Source: Paenibacillus aquistagni
Lineage (GTDB): Bacteria > Bacillota > Bacilli > Paenibacillales > Paenibacillaceae
Length of the DNA: 64,000 nt
Direction: 5' to 3'
Assembly: GCF_900177815.1 (NCBI RefSeq)
Contig: NZ_FXAZ01000001.1
Location: forward strand, 1,736,001 to 1,800,000
A program made the position numbers and the translations under genes. Below, one piece after another: positions 1-9,467 of this stretch (positions within the stretch are counted from its first letter, which is position 1; each line of letters starts with the position of its first letter). Below the pieces are notes generated by a model, which searched no databases, had not been told where the DNA came from, and was given only the letters and a program-made list of their open reading frames with translations.

Positions 1-1311
1 CGCGGCTTGCACCTCTTCTGCCTCAGGATATGTTCCGATGCGGTATTCATCAACATTCGGCATGTACTTGGACAGCGCTGAAGCCAAGGTATACGCTTGA
101 ACGATTGGCTCATCCACCTCAGTACGCTGTCTTACCTCTGGCCAGATCACCAAAGTACGCGCTTCTTTGGCCACAGGAAGCTGCCCTTCGTCCTTCACGA
201 GGGTAATGCTCTTCTCATTGATCTTTTCCACAACGTCCTTAGAGGATGGTGCGCCAAAGCCTTCAGCGTAGTGTTCGTCAATCGCAATCAACTGCTCCAT
301 CTGACGCTTCGCCTTCAATGCGAGGATGCGATCCACAGAAGCATCAATCATCTCTTCCGCAATTCGGCCTTCGCGAACAGCTTCTACCAACGCTTCAATC
401 GCTTTGGACTGTTCTTCGAAGCGATGACTGATAAGGATAAGATCTGCACCCGCTTCAACAGCGCGAATCGTGCCTTCAGGGATGCCGTATACGCCAGAGA
501 TCGCTTTCATCTCCAGACAGTCTGTGACGATAACGCCTTCAAAGCCAAGACGCGTGCGCAAAAGATCGGTCAGCACCTTGCGCGACAGCGTAGCCGGAAC
601 ATCATCAGGCTCAAACGCAGGGAACATCACATGCGCTGTCATAATGCAGTCTACGCCTTCTTCAATAGCTGTGATGAATGGGGCGAGCTCCACATTGAAC
701 AGGCGCTCCTCATCGTGAGGAACAGAGGCAAGGCCATGGTGAGAGTCAACCGCTGTATCGCCATGACCAGGGAAATGCTTCGCAGTTGCCGCAACATTAG
801 CATCTTGCAAGCCGCGAATCTGTGCTCTCCCCATCTGTGATACAAGCTCTGCGTTCTCTCCATAAGAGCGTACGCCAATAACAGGGTTCAACGGATTGTT
901 GTTCACATCCACGCTCGGGGCAAAGTTCATATTGATGCCCATGCGCAGCAGTTCTTCTCCACAAATGCGGCCGGACTTATAGGCAAGCTCTTTGTCTCTA
1001 GCAGCGCCAACGGCCATATTGCTCGGAATGAGCGTAATGTCATCCCAGTCAATGCGGGCCACCATGCCGCCCTCTTGGTCGATGCTGATGAACAACGGCA
1101 CATCGGAATGCTTGCTGTTCAACTCTTGAAGATCAAGGGACAGCTGTCCCACTTGCTCCTTGTTCAATACGTTGCGACGAAAATAAATAATGCCGCCAAC
1201 ATGATACTTTTCAATCAATGCTTTGGCATTCTCATCGATCTCTGGTGTCGGGAATCCGCACATCACCATCTGACCGATTTTTTGCTCTAGCGTCATTTGC
1301 TCTCTTTTCAT
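1..1311 (-). CDS. nagZ: Beta-N-acetylhexosaminidase, glycoside hydrolase family 3 (3' end cut by window edge)
   Basis: An open frame of 437 codons runs from an ATG at 1311 to the left edge without a stop, so the C-terminus is missing. It has the GH3 N-terminal TIM barrel: an IDQEGG motif near residue 75, then KHFPGHGDT followed by DSHHGL. In the NagZ branch this loop carries the His-Asp dyad that acts as acid/base, unlike other GH3 enzymes. The nucleophile motif VTDCLEMKAI follows. The family removes terminal beta-linked GlcNAc from muropeptides or chito-oligosaccharides. No signal peptide is visible, so a cytoplasmic enzyme acting on imported sugars is likely. It follows a response regulator gene by 93 bases and is probably co-transcribed with the kinase-regulator pair and the sugar ABC operon upstream. 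A second in-frame ATG lies at 1296. The substrate (chitobiose or cell-wall sugar) is inferred. Confidence 0.9.
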   Translation of the reverse strand, partial: MKREQMTLEQKIGQMVMCGFPTPEIDENAKALIEKYHVGGIIYFRRNVLNKEQVGQLSLDLQELNSKHSDVPLFISIDQEGGMVARIDWDDITLIPSNMAVGAARDKELAYKSGRICGEELLRMGINMNFAPSVDVNNNPLNPVIGVRSYGENAELVSQMGRAQIRGLQDANVAATAKHFPGHGDTAVDSHHGLASVPHDEERLFNVELAPFITAIEEGVDCIMTAHVMFPAFEPDDVPATLSRKVLTDLLRTRLGFEGVIVTDCLEMKAISGVYGIPEGTIRAVEAGADLILISHRFEEQSKAIEALVEAVREGRIAEEMIDASVDRILALKAKRQMEQLIAIDEHYAEGFGAPSSKDVVEKINEKSITLVKDEGQLPVAKEARTLVIWPEVRQRTEVDEPIVQAYTLASALSKYMPNVDEYRIGTYPEAEEVQAA

Positions 1312-1404
1312 CTTATCCCACCCTCATCCTTTTTTCTCAGCAGTATGGATCATATGATAATTAAAGCCCTTTCATTTACATCATAATGCCTAGGGTGCTA
1401 AGAG

Positions 1405-3009
1405 TCAATTTGGTTCTGCTTGTTTTTCATTTTCTCGGAAATCTGACGGCGTCATCCCCGTGTATCTCTGGAATACTTTAGTGAAATATCTACGTTCCGA
1501 ATAACCAACCAGACCGCCAATCTGCGTAATGCTCTTATCTGTCATAACAAGCATCGACTTGGCCAGGTCCATCCGCTGCTTCGTCAAATATTCCACGAAC
1601 GTCTCCCCGAATCGGTTCTTGAACAGCAAGCTGAAATAGCTGCAGCTGATGCCTAGATAGTCCGCGATCTCATCGACGCCAATATCAGAGCCAAGATTGC
1701 GATGAATATAGTCCTTCGCAGAGATCATCAAGAGCTCGCTCGATTTCTTGTTCATTGCGTGCTCCTTCGACTGATCCAAGAGCTGATTCAGCACATTGAG
1801 CAGATCCTTCATGCTGACGCTGTGCTGCAGCTTCTTCCACATGCTCTCTTCTTCATGCTTGTTCAACAGCTCAAGCTCTCTCATCTCACGAAGCAAATGA
1901 ATAATAATATAATGAAGGAATTTCTCCGCACGAAGAATCGACTGCTCTGACATCAGCATGAGGCTGTTCTGCAGATCAATAAGCCCCTGCTCCACCCGCT
2001 GCTTATCGTTGGATTTCATGCCGGACAAAATTTCTTCGACTAGATGCCATTGAGAAACTGAAGCAGCCTGACGGGCTGTTGAGCTCTCATCGACAGAGAC
2101 AAGCTGCTCATCATCGGGGTGCAGCATCAATACGCGCTGCAGACGCTTGTAAGCATGAGGCAGCGCAGGCATCGGAATCGGACCTGAATCCCATGCTACG
2201 CTTACCGACATTTTGACATGCTGCTTAACCGCCTGCTGAATCGTTATCGACCAGTTCTCCGTATCCTTCTCGTTGGCTTTATAGCGATCCTTCATGAATT
2301 GAAGCAGCACGCACCACTCCCCTTCACGAGTTTGCAGCACAGCATACTTCAGTTCATCATCAGACAGCGCATCCTGCAGCACATTGCGCACGGCGAAGTT
2401 CCACAGCCGCCGTTCGCTGTCTGACCAGGAGACGGTATTCTGCGCATAGCCGTCCAGATCAACCATGATGACGGTATAGACAAGCTGATCCAGCTGAACA
2501 TCCTCATCGACGATCGCATAGCTTGGGTTGCTTGAGGTGAAGCCCATAATCACATCAAACATCATCTTCTCATAGGCAAGACTAACAACCTTGCCCCATC
2601 GGCGTTCAGCCATTTTCTTCTCCATCTTGGAGGAGCGGATCTCATCGGCCAGCTTCACTATCGTGAGCTCAAGCTCTTCATAATTGATTGGCTTCAGAAT
2701 ATAATCACGCACCCCGTGCTGCAGCGCTACTCGCGCATATTCAAATTCCTGGTAGCCAGTAAGCATGAGTACTTCGCTCTCCTGCCCCATCTTGCGGAGC
2801 TCCTTCAAGAATTCCATTCCGTCCATAATCGGCATGCGAATGTCGCATAGTATCAGGTCGGGGGCATGTTCCTTCACGAGATCCATCGCTTCTGCACCAT
2901 TGCGCGCGGTGCCAATGATCTCAATGCCAAACTCCTGCCATGGTATGACAATCTTCAGATTATTAAGAATATGAATCTCATCGTCAACTAGCAATGCTTT
3001 TATATTCAT
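1405..3009 (-). CDS. Two-component response regulator, YesN/AraC type
   Basis: 534 residues. The receiver domain occupies about residues 3-120, with acidic pocket DDE at 9-11, phospho-acceptor D56 in CDIRMP, and the conserved lysine in LKPINYEEL. A long linker of about 300 residues follows. The last 100 residues form the double helix-turn-helix of AraC regulators (IADYLGISCSYFSLLFKNRF, then the SITQIGGLVGYSERRYFTKVF segment). The family is phosphorylated by YesM-type kinases and activates sugar-uptake operons. The ATG overlaps the stop of the kinase gene by four bases, indicating translational coupling. The likely target is the ABC operon at 5025-8233, inferred from position. Confidence 0.93.
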   Translation of the reverse strand: MNIKALLVDDEIHILNNLKIVIPWQEFGIEIIGTARNGAEAMDLVKEHAPDLILCDIRMPIMDGMEFLKELRKMGQESEVLMLTGYQEFEYARVALQHGVRDYILKPINYEELELTIVKLADEIRSSKMEKKMAERRWGKVVSLAYEKMMFDVIMGFTSSNPSYAIVDEDVQLDQLVYTVIMVDLDGYAQNTVSWSDSERRLWNFAVRNVLQDALSDDELKYAVLQTREGEWCVLLQFMKDRYKANEKDTENWSITIQQAVKQHVKMSVSVAWDSGPIPMPALPHAYKRLQRVLMLHPDDEQLVSVDESSTARQAASVSQWHLVEEILSGMKSNDKQRVEQGLIDLQNSLMLMSEQSILRAEKFLHYIIIHLLREMRELELLNKHEEESMWKKLQHSVSMKDLLNVLNQLLDQSKEHAMNKKSSELLMISAKDYIHRNLGSDIGVDEIADYLGISCSYFSLLFKNRFGETFVEYLTKQRMDLAKSMLVMTDKSITQIGGLVGYSERRYFTKVFQRYTGMTPSDFRENEKQAEPN

Positions 3010-4919
3010 ACGTTTTCACCCTGCTCATATCTCGGTATTGTGCATTGAATGATCGTGCCTTGTCCTGCTTGGGAGCACACATACAAGCCATAACGCGGAC
3101 CATATTGGATACGAATGCGATCCGCCACACTTCGAACCCCTAAGCCTCTTCGCTCTACATTCATCGTTTCCTGCAGCTGTGGAACAAGATTGTTCGTATC
3201 ATCTGTATCCATATAGACGAATCGCTGCAGCTGCTCATTAGACATTCCCACTCCATTATCCTCCACAATGAGGTAGATGCGCTCTGCATCGCTATGGGCG
3301 GAGATCCGAATCCACCCCATCTCGGTGGTCCCGTCAAAAGCATGCTGGATGCAATTCTCGACAAGCGGCTGAAGCGTCAGCTTCTGAATCATGTACTGCA
3401 TCAAATCATCCGGCACATCAATCTCGAAGTTGAACACCTCATCGAAGCGGAATTTCTGAATCTCCAAGTAGCTCCTTAAGTATTCAAGCTCTTGGCGAAT
3501 CGTAATCTCCTCTTTGTCCTGAATGCTGATGCGAAGAATATTGCCTAAGCGGTATACCATTTGACTAACCTTGCGGCCCTGGTTTTGAATCGCAAGCACG
3601 TTAATGGATTCCAATGTATTAAACAGGAAGTGAGGTTTGATCTGCGCTTGAAGCACCCTCATCTCTGCTGCGGTCTTCTGATTCTGCTCTTGCTTCACCT
3701 GATCTATGAGGCCATTGACTCGGTCCATAAGCCGGTTGTAGCCTTTTGATAGGGTCGCAAGCTCATCCGTTCCTTCTTCCACAACACGAGCATGCAGATC
3801 ACCGTCTTCTACTTTTCTCATAAAGCGAACGATGCGTCCGATATGATTGGTGATTCGATTCATAAACAGCATATTGAACATGAATGCGCCAATAATACAG
3901 ATGGCGATAATGATTGATACCCAGCGAATATAATCGACCATCTCATTGGACAACGAATTCCAATCGCGTATGGAGACGAGATGCCAATTGTACTTAGGCA
4001 TCTCATAGGAGGAGATAATGCTTTGATCCGCATTAAACTTATCCTTATAGCTGTAATAACCTTTGGTCAGCTTCAGCGGCTTGGTGAGCATATCCTGAAG
4101 CGTTTGCCCGGAATGGGACTTTTTGTTGTCATATATAATGAATCCCTGATCATTGACAATAAAAAATCGGGTATTCTCATTTTCATTCGCCGTGTAAAAC
4201 GTGTTGAAAAACGAATCGACTTCCCATGCCTTCATCTGAACAACGGATATGCCAATACTCTTAAGCGTTGTCAGGTTCTTTACCGCCCGAATCTGGGTGA
4301 AGACTGGCTCCGTTCCTGTAATTTCCGGGTATTCATTTGGACCAATCCAGAGCGGCTGTCCCTTGAGCTCCATCACTTCCTTATAGACAGGATGACCCTT
4401 AAACTCATTTAAAGGCATCTCTTTAAAGCCTTCTTTTGTGAAGATTCTCACGATCTCAGAGTCGGAAAACCCTCGCAAATTGTACAAAAAGGCATAGCTG
4501 ATGGTCGGATGATTGAATAAAAGCTTCCTGAAGTTCTGCTGTCGTTCATTCTGTCGAATATAATCAATGCCCTCAAGTCCGTCCCCTGATTGTGACTCGT
4601 CCACCTTGTCTTCGGTTGGAGACTGTCCGGATTCAGCAGCAGGATTATTAGAGCTGATCAGCTCCTGGCTCGTCGGATCCGGAGCACTGAGCGCTTGCTT
4701 GAATACATCATTTGCGATCCCGCTGTCGGTTACGATATTAATCTCATCAAAAATATACGATAAGCTCTGACCAATCGCCCTCATGGAAAACTCTGCTTGC
4801 TCACTATACTTTTTCTCCAACAGGTGGAACGTAATTAAAAAGGTAGTGGTGGCAAAGAAAAACAGAGGGATAATGATCAGAAGAACAAACCCGCTAAACA
4901 GTTTATAACGTAAGTTCAT
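3006..4919 (-). CDS. Sensor histidine kinase, YesM type
   Basis: 637 residues. There is a first membrane segment at about 8-30 and an extracytoplasmic sensor region of about 300 residues, which includes an acidic, serine-rich stretch near 85-115. A second membrane segment follows near 335-355, then HAMP, the His_kinase domain with the phospho-accepting histidine in QAQIKPHFLFNTLESIN, and an HATPase with VENCIQHAFDG and VEDNGVGMS. This architecture is typical of kinases that sense extracellular sugars, often with a binding protein. It is the first gene of a kinase-regulator pair with a 4-base overlap. The upstream gap to the permease gene is about 105 bases and contains a weak TAAAAT -10-like element near 4980, so a separate promoter is possible. 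Confidence 0.93.
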   Translation of the reverse strand: MNLRYKLFSGFVLLIIIPLFFFATTTFLITFHLLEKKYSEQAEFSMRAIGQSLSYIFDEINIVTDSGIANDVFKQALSAPDPTSQELISSNNPAAESGQSPTEDKVDESQSGDGLEGIDYIRQNERQQNFRKLLFNHPTISYAFLYNLRGFSDSEIVRIFTKEGFKEMPLNEFKGHPVYKEVMELKGQPLWIGPNEYPEITGTEPVFTQIRAVKNLTTLKSIGISVVQMKAWEVDSFFNTFYTANENENTRFFIVNDQGFIIYDNKKSHSGQTLQDMLTKPLKLTKGYYSYKDKFNADQSIISSYEMPKYNWHLVSIRDWNSLSNEMVDYIRWVSIIIAICIIGAFMFNMLFMNRITNHIGRIVRFMRKVEDGDLHARVVEEGTDELATLSKGYNRLMDRVNGLIDQVKQEQNQKTAAEMRVLQAQIKPHFLFNTLESINVLAIQNQGRKVSQMVYRLGNILRISIQDKEEITIRQELEYLRSYLEIQKFRFDEVFNFEIDVPDDLMQYMIQKLTLQPLVENCIQHAFDGTTEMGWIRISAHSDAERIYLIVEDNGVGMSNEQLQRFVYMDTDDTNNLVPQLQETMNVERRGLGVRSVADRIRIQYGPRYGLYVCSQAGQGTIIQCTIPRYEQGENV

Positions 4920-5024
4920 CTTTTCATTACCCCTTTAATTGATAAAATGATGTTAGTCTGCGATAGACAGTACCCACATTTTAACATGAATGCGTTTAAA
5001 CTTCACTAGTATTTGGTGAGAATC

Positions 5025-5855
5025 TTAGCCCTTCACCGATCCAGCAGTCAACCCGTCGATGATCTGCTCTTGCAGCACCGCGTAAATGACCATGACAGGC
5101 ACAACGCTGTACACAATACCTGCCGACATCTGCGCGTAGTTTGTGTTATACGCATCGCGGAAGCCGACCATCCCTACTGGCAGCGTACGCAGTTCGTCTG
5201 TTGAGATAAAGTAGTTTGCCAGCAAGAACTCGTTCCAGTTGCCAAGGAAGTTCACGATGAATACGGTAACCATCGCCGGAATCGTTAGCGGTAGAATCAT
5301 TCGAGTAAAGATTCCGAATGGGCCAAGCCCGTCCATGACTGCCGCCTCCTCCAATTCACTTGGAATTGAACGCATAAAGGCAGCAAGGATAATGACCGAG
5401 AACGGTATCGCGACCGCTGTATACGGGATATAGAGCGCCCAATGGGTATCCAGAATGTTCATCTTGCGAACCAAGCCATAGATCGGCAGAATCAACGCAT
5501 TGCCTGGAATCAGCATGCCAAGCAGAATGAATTGGAATAAAAACGTGCTCATTTTTCTATAACGCATGCGTGTAATCGCATAGGAGGCCAGTGCTGCAAT
5601 CGCAATTGTCGTAATCGAAGCCAGTATCGAAATATATAAGCTGTTGAAGAAATAAGTGCTGATCTTTGCATTGACCCAAGCCTTAATGTAGTTATCCCAG
5701 ACAAAGGTGGTAGGAATGCCGAACGGGTTTGATGAGATCTCCGCATTATTCGATTTAACGGAGGAGAACAGGACGAATAAGAAAGGGAATAAGATGATGG
5801 CCAAATAGCCTAGCAAAAAGATGTGATTGACGCTTTTTTTCAACGATTTGATCAT
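5025..5855 (-). CDS. Carbohydrate ABC transporter permease, MalG/AraQ type
   Basis: 276 residues with six predicted membrane segments. The cytoplasmic EAA loop reads EAAVMDGLGPFGIFTRM followed by LPL; this loop docks the ATPase. Proteins of this type form a heterodimer with the MalF-type partner encoded just upstream; the two genes share base 5855. The operon has no ATPase gene, so it must use one encoded elsewhere, as MsmX serves several transporters in Bacillus. The sugar is not identifiable from sequence alone. The neighbouring GH3 hexosaminidase suggests an amino sugar or its oligomer. Confidence 0.92.
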   Translation of the reverse strand: MIKSLKKSVNHIFLLGYLAIILFPFLFVLFSSVKSNNAEISSNPFGIPTTFVWDNYIKAWVNAKISTYFFNSLYISILASITTIAIAALASYAITRMRYRKMSTFLFQFILLGMLIPGNALILPIYGLVRKMNILDTHWALYIPYTAVAIPFSVIILAAFMRSIPSELEEAAVMDGLGPFGIFTRMILPLTIPAMVTVFIVNFLGNWNEFLLANYFISTDELRTLPVGMVGFRDAYNTNYAQMSAGIVYSVVPVMVIYAVLQEQIIDGLTAGSVKG

Positions 5856-6739
5856 CAGTATTCAATCCTTTCTACCCGACGTGCAACCAAGAACTGATAT
5901 AGAGCCGTGATGACTAATGTGAACACGAAGATCAGGACGGCGATACTATTGCCAAAGCCATACTTAAAGCTTGTGATCGAGTTGCGCAGCATGAACGTTG
6001 CCATAACATCTGTAGCGCCAGCCGGACCGCCTTTTGTCATAACGAGAACAATATCCGCTGCCTTCATCGCTCCTGCGATGGACAGCATAATTACGACGGA
6101 TATGATTGGCATAATAAGCGGTACCGTGATGCGGATTGCGCGCTGTACGCCAGTCGCTCCATCAATCATCGCTGCCTCATCGAGCTCCTTCGGAATCGAG
6201 AGAATCGCAGCCAGCACCATGACTATATAGAAGCCAGTCCATTGCCAAGCGTTTGTGATAAGAATCGAGATCATCGCCCAGCTCTTGTCCGATAACCAAT
6301 AGATCTTCTCTACGCCAAACACAGAAAGAATCTGATTGAACAAGCCGATATCCGGCTCATAAATGAAGCCCCACAAGATCCCAATAACGGCTGTTGACAT
6401 AACCGACGGCATAAACACCGCTGTCTTATAGAGCCCTCTCAAACGCTTGACATTGGAGATGAGCAAGGAAAAGATAATAATGATTGGAACCTGAATGAAT
6501 AAGGAGAACAAAATAAAGTAGCCGTTATTCTTGACAGAGCTCCAGAACTCACCATCGCTCATCACTGTGGTATAGTTTTCAATCCCGATAAATTTCACAT
6601 TTTTCGATATGCCGTTCCAGCTTGTAAAACTGTAGTAGATCGCATCCATAATCGGGTAGATAAAAAATGCGATGAACAGTATGAGCGCTGGTAAGACGAA
6701 AAGTATATAGGTGAGTGGTTTTCTTAGTGTCTTGTCCAT
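5855..6739 (-). CDS. Carbohydrate ABC transporter permease, MalF/UgpA type
   Basis: 294 residues with six membrane segments, the first at about residues 10-32 and a large second loop. The EAA-type loop is DEAAMIDGATGVQRAI followed by TVPL. It is the partner of the downstream permease, which starts where this gene stops. The ATG at 6739 follows a GAGGCGAGACC sequence serving as ribosome binding site. A hairpin at 6813-6851 separates it from the binding-protein gene and probably sets lower permease than binding-protein expression. Confidence 0.92.
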   Translation of the reverse strand: MDKTLRKPLTYILFVLPALILFIAFFIYPIMDAIYYSFTSWNGISKNVKFIGIENYTTVMSDGEFWSSVKNNGYFILFSLFIQVPIIIIFSLLISNVKRLRGLYKTAVFMPSVMSTAVIGILWGFIYEPDIGLFNQILSVFGVEKIYWLSDKSWAMISILITNAWQWTGFYIVMVLAAILSIPKELDEAAMIDGATGVQRAIRITVPLIMPIISVVIMLSIAGAMKAADIVLVMTKGGPAGATDVMATFMLRNSITSFKYGFGNSIAVLIFVFTLVITALYQFLVARRVERIEY

Positions 6740-6812
6740 GGTCTCGCCTCCGTCCGTTCCTCATTCGTTAAGCCATCAGCCTACGAACTTGTGTCTATTG
6801 CTTATAAGGGAA

Positions 6813-6851
6813 GAGGACACCACCCTCCAAGGATGGTTAGGCAGTGTCCTC
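6813..6851 (-). terminator. Intercistronic hairpin between binding-protein and permease genes
   Basis: GAGGACAC (6813-6820) pairs with GTGTCCTC (6844-6851), and an inner stem pairs CCATCC with GGGTGG. There is no uninterrupted T run after the stem on the minus strand, only CTCTTCCCTT. It is better read as a partial terminator or mRNA 3'-end stabiliser for the upstream binding-protein message than as an operon end. Confidence 0.7.
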
Positions 6852-6862
6852 CTTCATATTAC

Positions 6863-8233
6863 TTATTCGCTTGCATTGGCCTTCTCTTGAACTGCTTGAA
6901 CCTTGTCAAGAACTTCCTGTGGAGTTGCTTCTCCACCAATCATTTTTTGAATCTCTTTGCTAAGCTCTGTATTTACATCGGCTTGAACAAGAGCGTCAAA
7001 TGCAGGCCATTTGTATTTCACATCAGCCAATGTACCGATAATTTCTTTCATCAGATCATTAGTTACTGCTTCATTCATCTTCTCTGTAGGAATCTGCATC
7101 GCTGGCAGCAAGCCATCCTCTTTCAAGCCACGAATTTGCATTTCTTCACTGTAAAGGTTCTTAATGAAAGACTTCACAGCAGCCAGCTTTTGAGGATCAT
7201 CTGCTACTTTTGCAGAGAACGAATAACCATTGTTGGAGTCCTGCATAATGCTGTAACCGTCACCTGCATTAAATGGAGGCATGAGGAAGAATCCAATCTT
7301 GCCAACCATGTCGCCCGATTGCGCAGGATCCAAGAAGACGGAGTTTGCCCAAGATCCGTCAAACATCATGATCGCTTCGCCGTTGATAATTTGGTTGCGT
7401 TGGTCGCCGTAAGCTAAACCAAGCTCGCCTTTTTTGTAGTAGCCCTTTTGGATCCATTCTTGGTGCTTCGCCAAGGCTTCCACCATTTTTGGATCATTCC
7501 ATTTGGTTTCGCCCTTTTTGAAGCCGTAAGTAAAGTCAGAGCCTGCTGTATAAGCCCACAGGTTATTGGTCGTCATCAAAGGCACCCATGCATCTTTGGA
7601 CGCTTGTGCAAACGGAATCTTGCCGTCTGCCTTGATCTTCTCAGCTAATTGCTCCAGCTCCGCGATCGTTGTTGGCACCTTCAAGCCTTTTTGTTCAAAA
7701 TATTCTTTATTATAGAAATAGCCTTCAATGGAACCCCCGATTGGTGTACCGTATACTTTGCCATCCACTGTCCATGGATCAAGCGACGTACCAAATCTTT
7801 CTTTTATGCCAAGCTCTTCAAGAATAGAGGTTATATCAAGAACCAAGCCTTCCTTCGCATATACGCCTACGTCTGGAGAACCGAAGGCATCGAAGATGTC
7901 AGGCGGATTGCCCTGTGCCATCTCACCGCGAAGCTTCTCTTTACGGTTAACCTCAGAGTCAACGCCGTCAAGCTTGATCGTTAGTCCATCAACCTCAGCT
8001 TCCGTTGCTTTTACAGCATCTTCAAGAATAGCAAAACGATTTTTCTTTGCTTCTCCCAATTGAGTGTGACGAAGCGTCAACTCAAATGGCTCGACCTTCT
8101 TCTCTTCTGCTGGCTTGGAGTTGTTTCCTGCTGCAGTATCACCTGAGTTGCCAGAGGAAGAGTTGCCGCACGCTGCAAGCAATGATGTTGCCACGAACAA
8201 GAGTGTAAGCATCATAACCAAACTCTTTTTCAT
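6863..8233 (-). CDS. Sugar ABC transporter substrate-binding lipoprotein
   Basis: 456 residues. The N-terminus has a lysine pair, a hydrophobic stretch and the lipobox LLAAC near residue 21, followed by a Gly/Ser/Asn-rich tether, so it is anchored to the outer face of the membrane. The body is a family 1 extracellular binding protein, with a PPDIFDAFGSPD segment near 110, TPIGGSIEGYFYNKEYF near 165 and IMMFDGSW near 285. It delivers sugar to the two permeases downstream. The ATG at 8233 is preceded by AGGGAGGTCG. This is the first gene of the operon, and a promoter is visible at 8286-8314. Confidence 0.93.
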   Translation of the reverse strand: MKKSLVMMLTLLFVATSLLAACGNSSSGNSGDTAAGNNSKPAEEKKVEPFELTLRHTQLGEAKKNRFAILEDAVKATEAEVDGLTIKLDGVDSEVNRKEKLRGEMAQGNPPDIFDAFGSPDVGVYAKEGLVLDITSILEELGIKERFGTSLDPWTVDGKVYGTPIGGSIEGYFYNKEYFEQKGLKVPTTIAELEQLAEKIKADGKIPFAQASKDAWVPLMTTNNLWAYTAGSDFTYGFKKGETKWNDPKMVEALAKHQEWIQKGYYKKGELGLAYGDQRNQIINGEAIMMFDGSWANSVFLDPAQSGDMVGKIGFFLMPPFNAGDGYSIMQDSNNGYSFSAKVADDPQKLAAVKSFIKNLYSEEMQIRGLKEDGLLPAMQIPTEKMNEAVTNDLMKEIIGTLADVKYKWPAFDALVQADVNTELSKEIQKMIGGEATPQEVLDKVQAVQEKANASE

Positions 8234-8285
8234 CTTTACGACCTCCCTATGGTTTAGGACTTCATTTCTTGTTTGCTACACCTTC

Positions 8286-8314
8286 ATTATAAGAGTTGGC
8301 GCCGTTCCTGATAA
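8286..8314 (-). promoter_or_regulatory. Candidate sigma-A promoter of the ABC sugar operon
   Basis: On the minus strand TATAAT (8291-8286) lies 17 bases after TTATCA (8314-8309). The -35 box is poor (4 of 6), as expected for a promoter needing an activator such as the neighbouring YesN-type regulator. The rest of the gap 8234-8538 holds an AT-rich stretch at 8340-8350 and the terminator of the acetyltransferase gene. Confidence 0.6.
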
Positions 8315-8470
8315 GGTCGTCATTTCAACAGAAAGGGGATAATATTATCTACATTCATAAGAAATAAATCCCCCCTGCCACAACCCTAATACAGGTTGAA
8401 CAAGATTTACGCCTCATATTGCTCGTATCTGAGGTTTTGATTCTGTATGAAATGCTTAAAAGGAACATAT

Positions 8471-8498
8471 AAAAAGGCTGCCTCGAAAAGAGACAGCC
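8471..8498 (-). terminator. Rho-independent terminator after the acetyltransferase gene
   Basis: On the minus strand GGCTGTCTC pairs with GAGGCAGCC (one T-G wobble) around a short loop and is followed by TTTTT at 8475-8471. Confidence 0.85.
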
Positions 8499-8538
8499 TC
8501 CTATCCAATCATCTCGTGACGAGATCCATACATTCTAA

Positions 8539-9227
8539 TTACTCTCCAAGCACCTCAGGATCTAAGCACATGCCATATTGAATCAGTGAGCTGTTCGGAA
8601 TGGGGTGCTGGTGAATCACTTGAAAACCATAGCGCTCATACTTGGGAAGATTGGCCTTGTTTTGCGTTTCAAGGGTCAGAACGGAATTCATCCCTCTGCA
8701 TTGATCCACTAAAGAGCTCATAAGAGCTGTCATTAGCCCCTGTCCCCGATAAGGCTTCTGTATGACCAGCATATCGAGATGCATATAGCTTCGCTCGCCA
8801 AGCATCTCAAGCCACGCAGAGCTTGCCTGGTTCAAGATCCGAAGCCCGCGCCAGTAGCCCTGTAATCCGATGGGCGGCATATAGGCAGCCCCCTGCCAAT
8901 GGCCTTCGCCACTCGCCATTGATACAAGAGCCGTGAGGAGAGCGTGTCTTTAAAGCGATCGGAGTAAAATACAAGCGCGACGGCTTCCATGCGCTCCGAG
9001 CTGGCAAAGACATCGGAATACGGATACAGAAGTGTTAAATACGATTGAAAAAAATGGATCAGCGCCTGCCGGCGGCTGCTGACGTCTGGCAGTATGAACT
9101 CGTATAATGGATCATCCACAAACTGCTCCGCCATGACGATTCCAGCTTGATTCAACTGTGCTCTAGTTAACGTTAGGAGCGTATTCGTTCGACAAATAGT
9201 TCCACCTCTAATCTTGGATGTAAACAA
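8539..9227 (-). pseudogene. GNAT-family acetyltransferase broken by a one-base frameshift
   Basis: Two overlapping frames together make one GNAT protein. The frame 9227-8832 gives the N-terminal half (LTRAQLNQAGIVMAEQFVDD, EAVALVFYSDRFKD, LLYQWRVAKAI). The frame ending at 8539 gives the C-terminal half with the acetyl-CoA loop LDMLVIQKPYRGQG and the final strand KYERYGFQVIHQ. They join if one G is restored in the GGGGG run at 8893-8889, giving VAKAIGRGAAYMPPIGLQGY. The start is also odd: the only in-frame conventional start is TTG at 9227 without a ribosome site, while a good AGAGGTGG lies four bases before an ATT codon (about 9194). Either the gene is inactivated or phase-variable, or the homopolymer is a sequencing error. 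Substrate unknown. Confidence 0.82.
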
Positions 9228-9387
9228 GCTTCATGCTTGGACAGCTCTTAGAAAGCGAACTGCTGTCCTAATGATAGTGCCTTCTCTCTGCAGATGCAAT
9301 GTGCGCTACCCTAAATATGTACATCCACGATTGCGATTGCAACGTACATTGAAAGCCGCATATTATCTATAAACATTTAATTGCACT

Positions 9388-9424
9388 GGGTAAAAATCAA
9401 AAAGGCACCCTCAATGAAGGTGCC
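9388..9424 (-). terminator. Rho-independent terminator of pflBA
   Basis: On the minus strand GGCACC (9424-9419) pairs with GGTGCC (9409-9404), extended by TCA/TGA, then TTTTTGATTTTT. It ends the pflB-pflA transcript. The region 9228-9387 holds nothing else recognised. Confidence 0.88.
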
Positions 9425-9467
9425 ACTCTGTTAAACGGTAGTAATTGGATTATTGAATATAAGTGCA

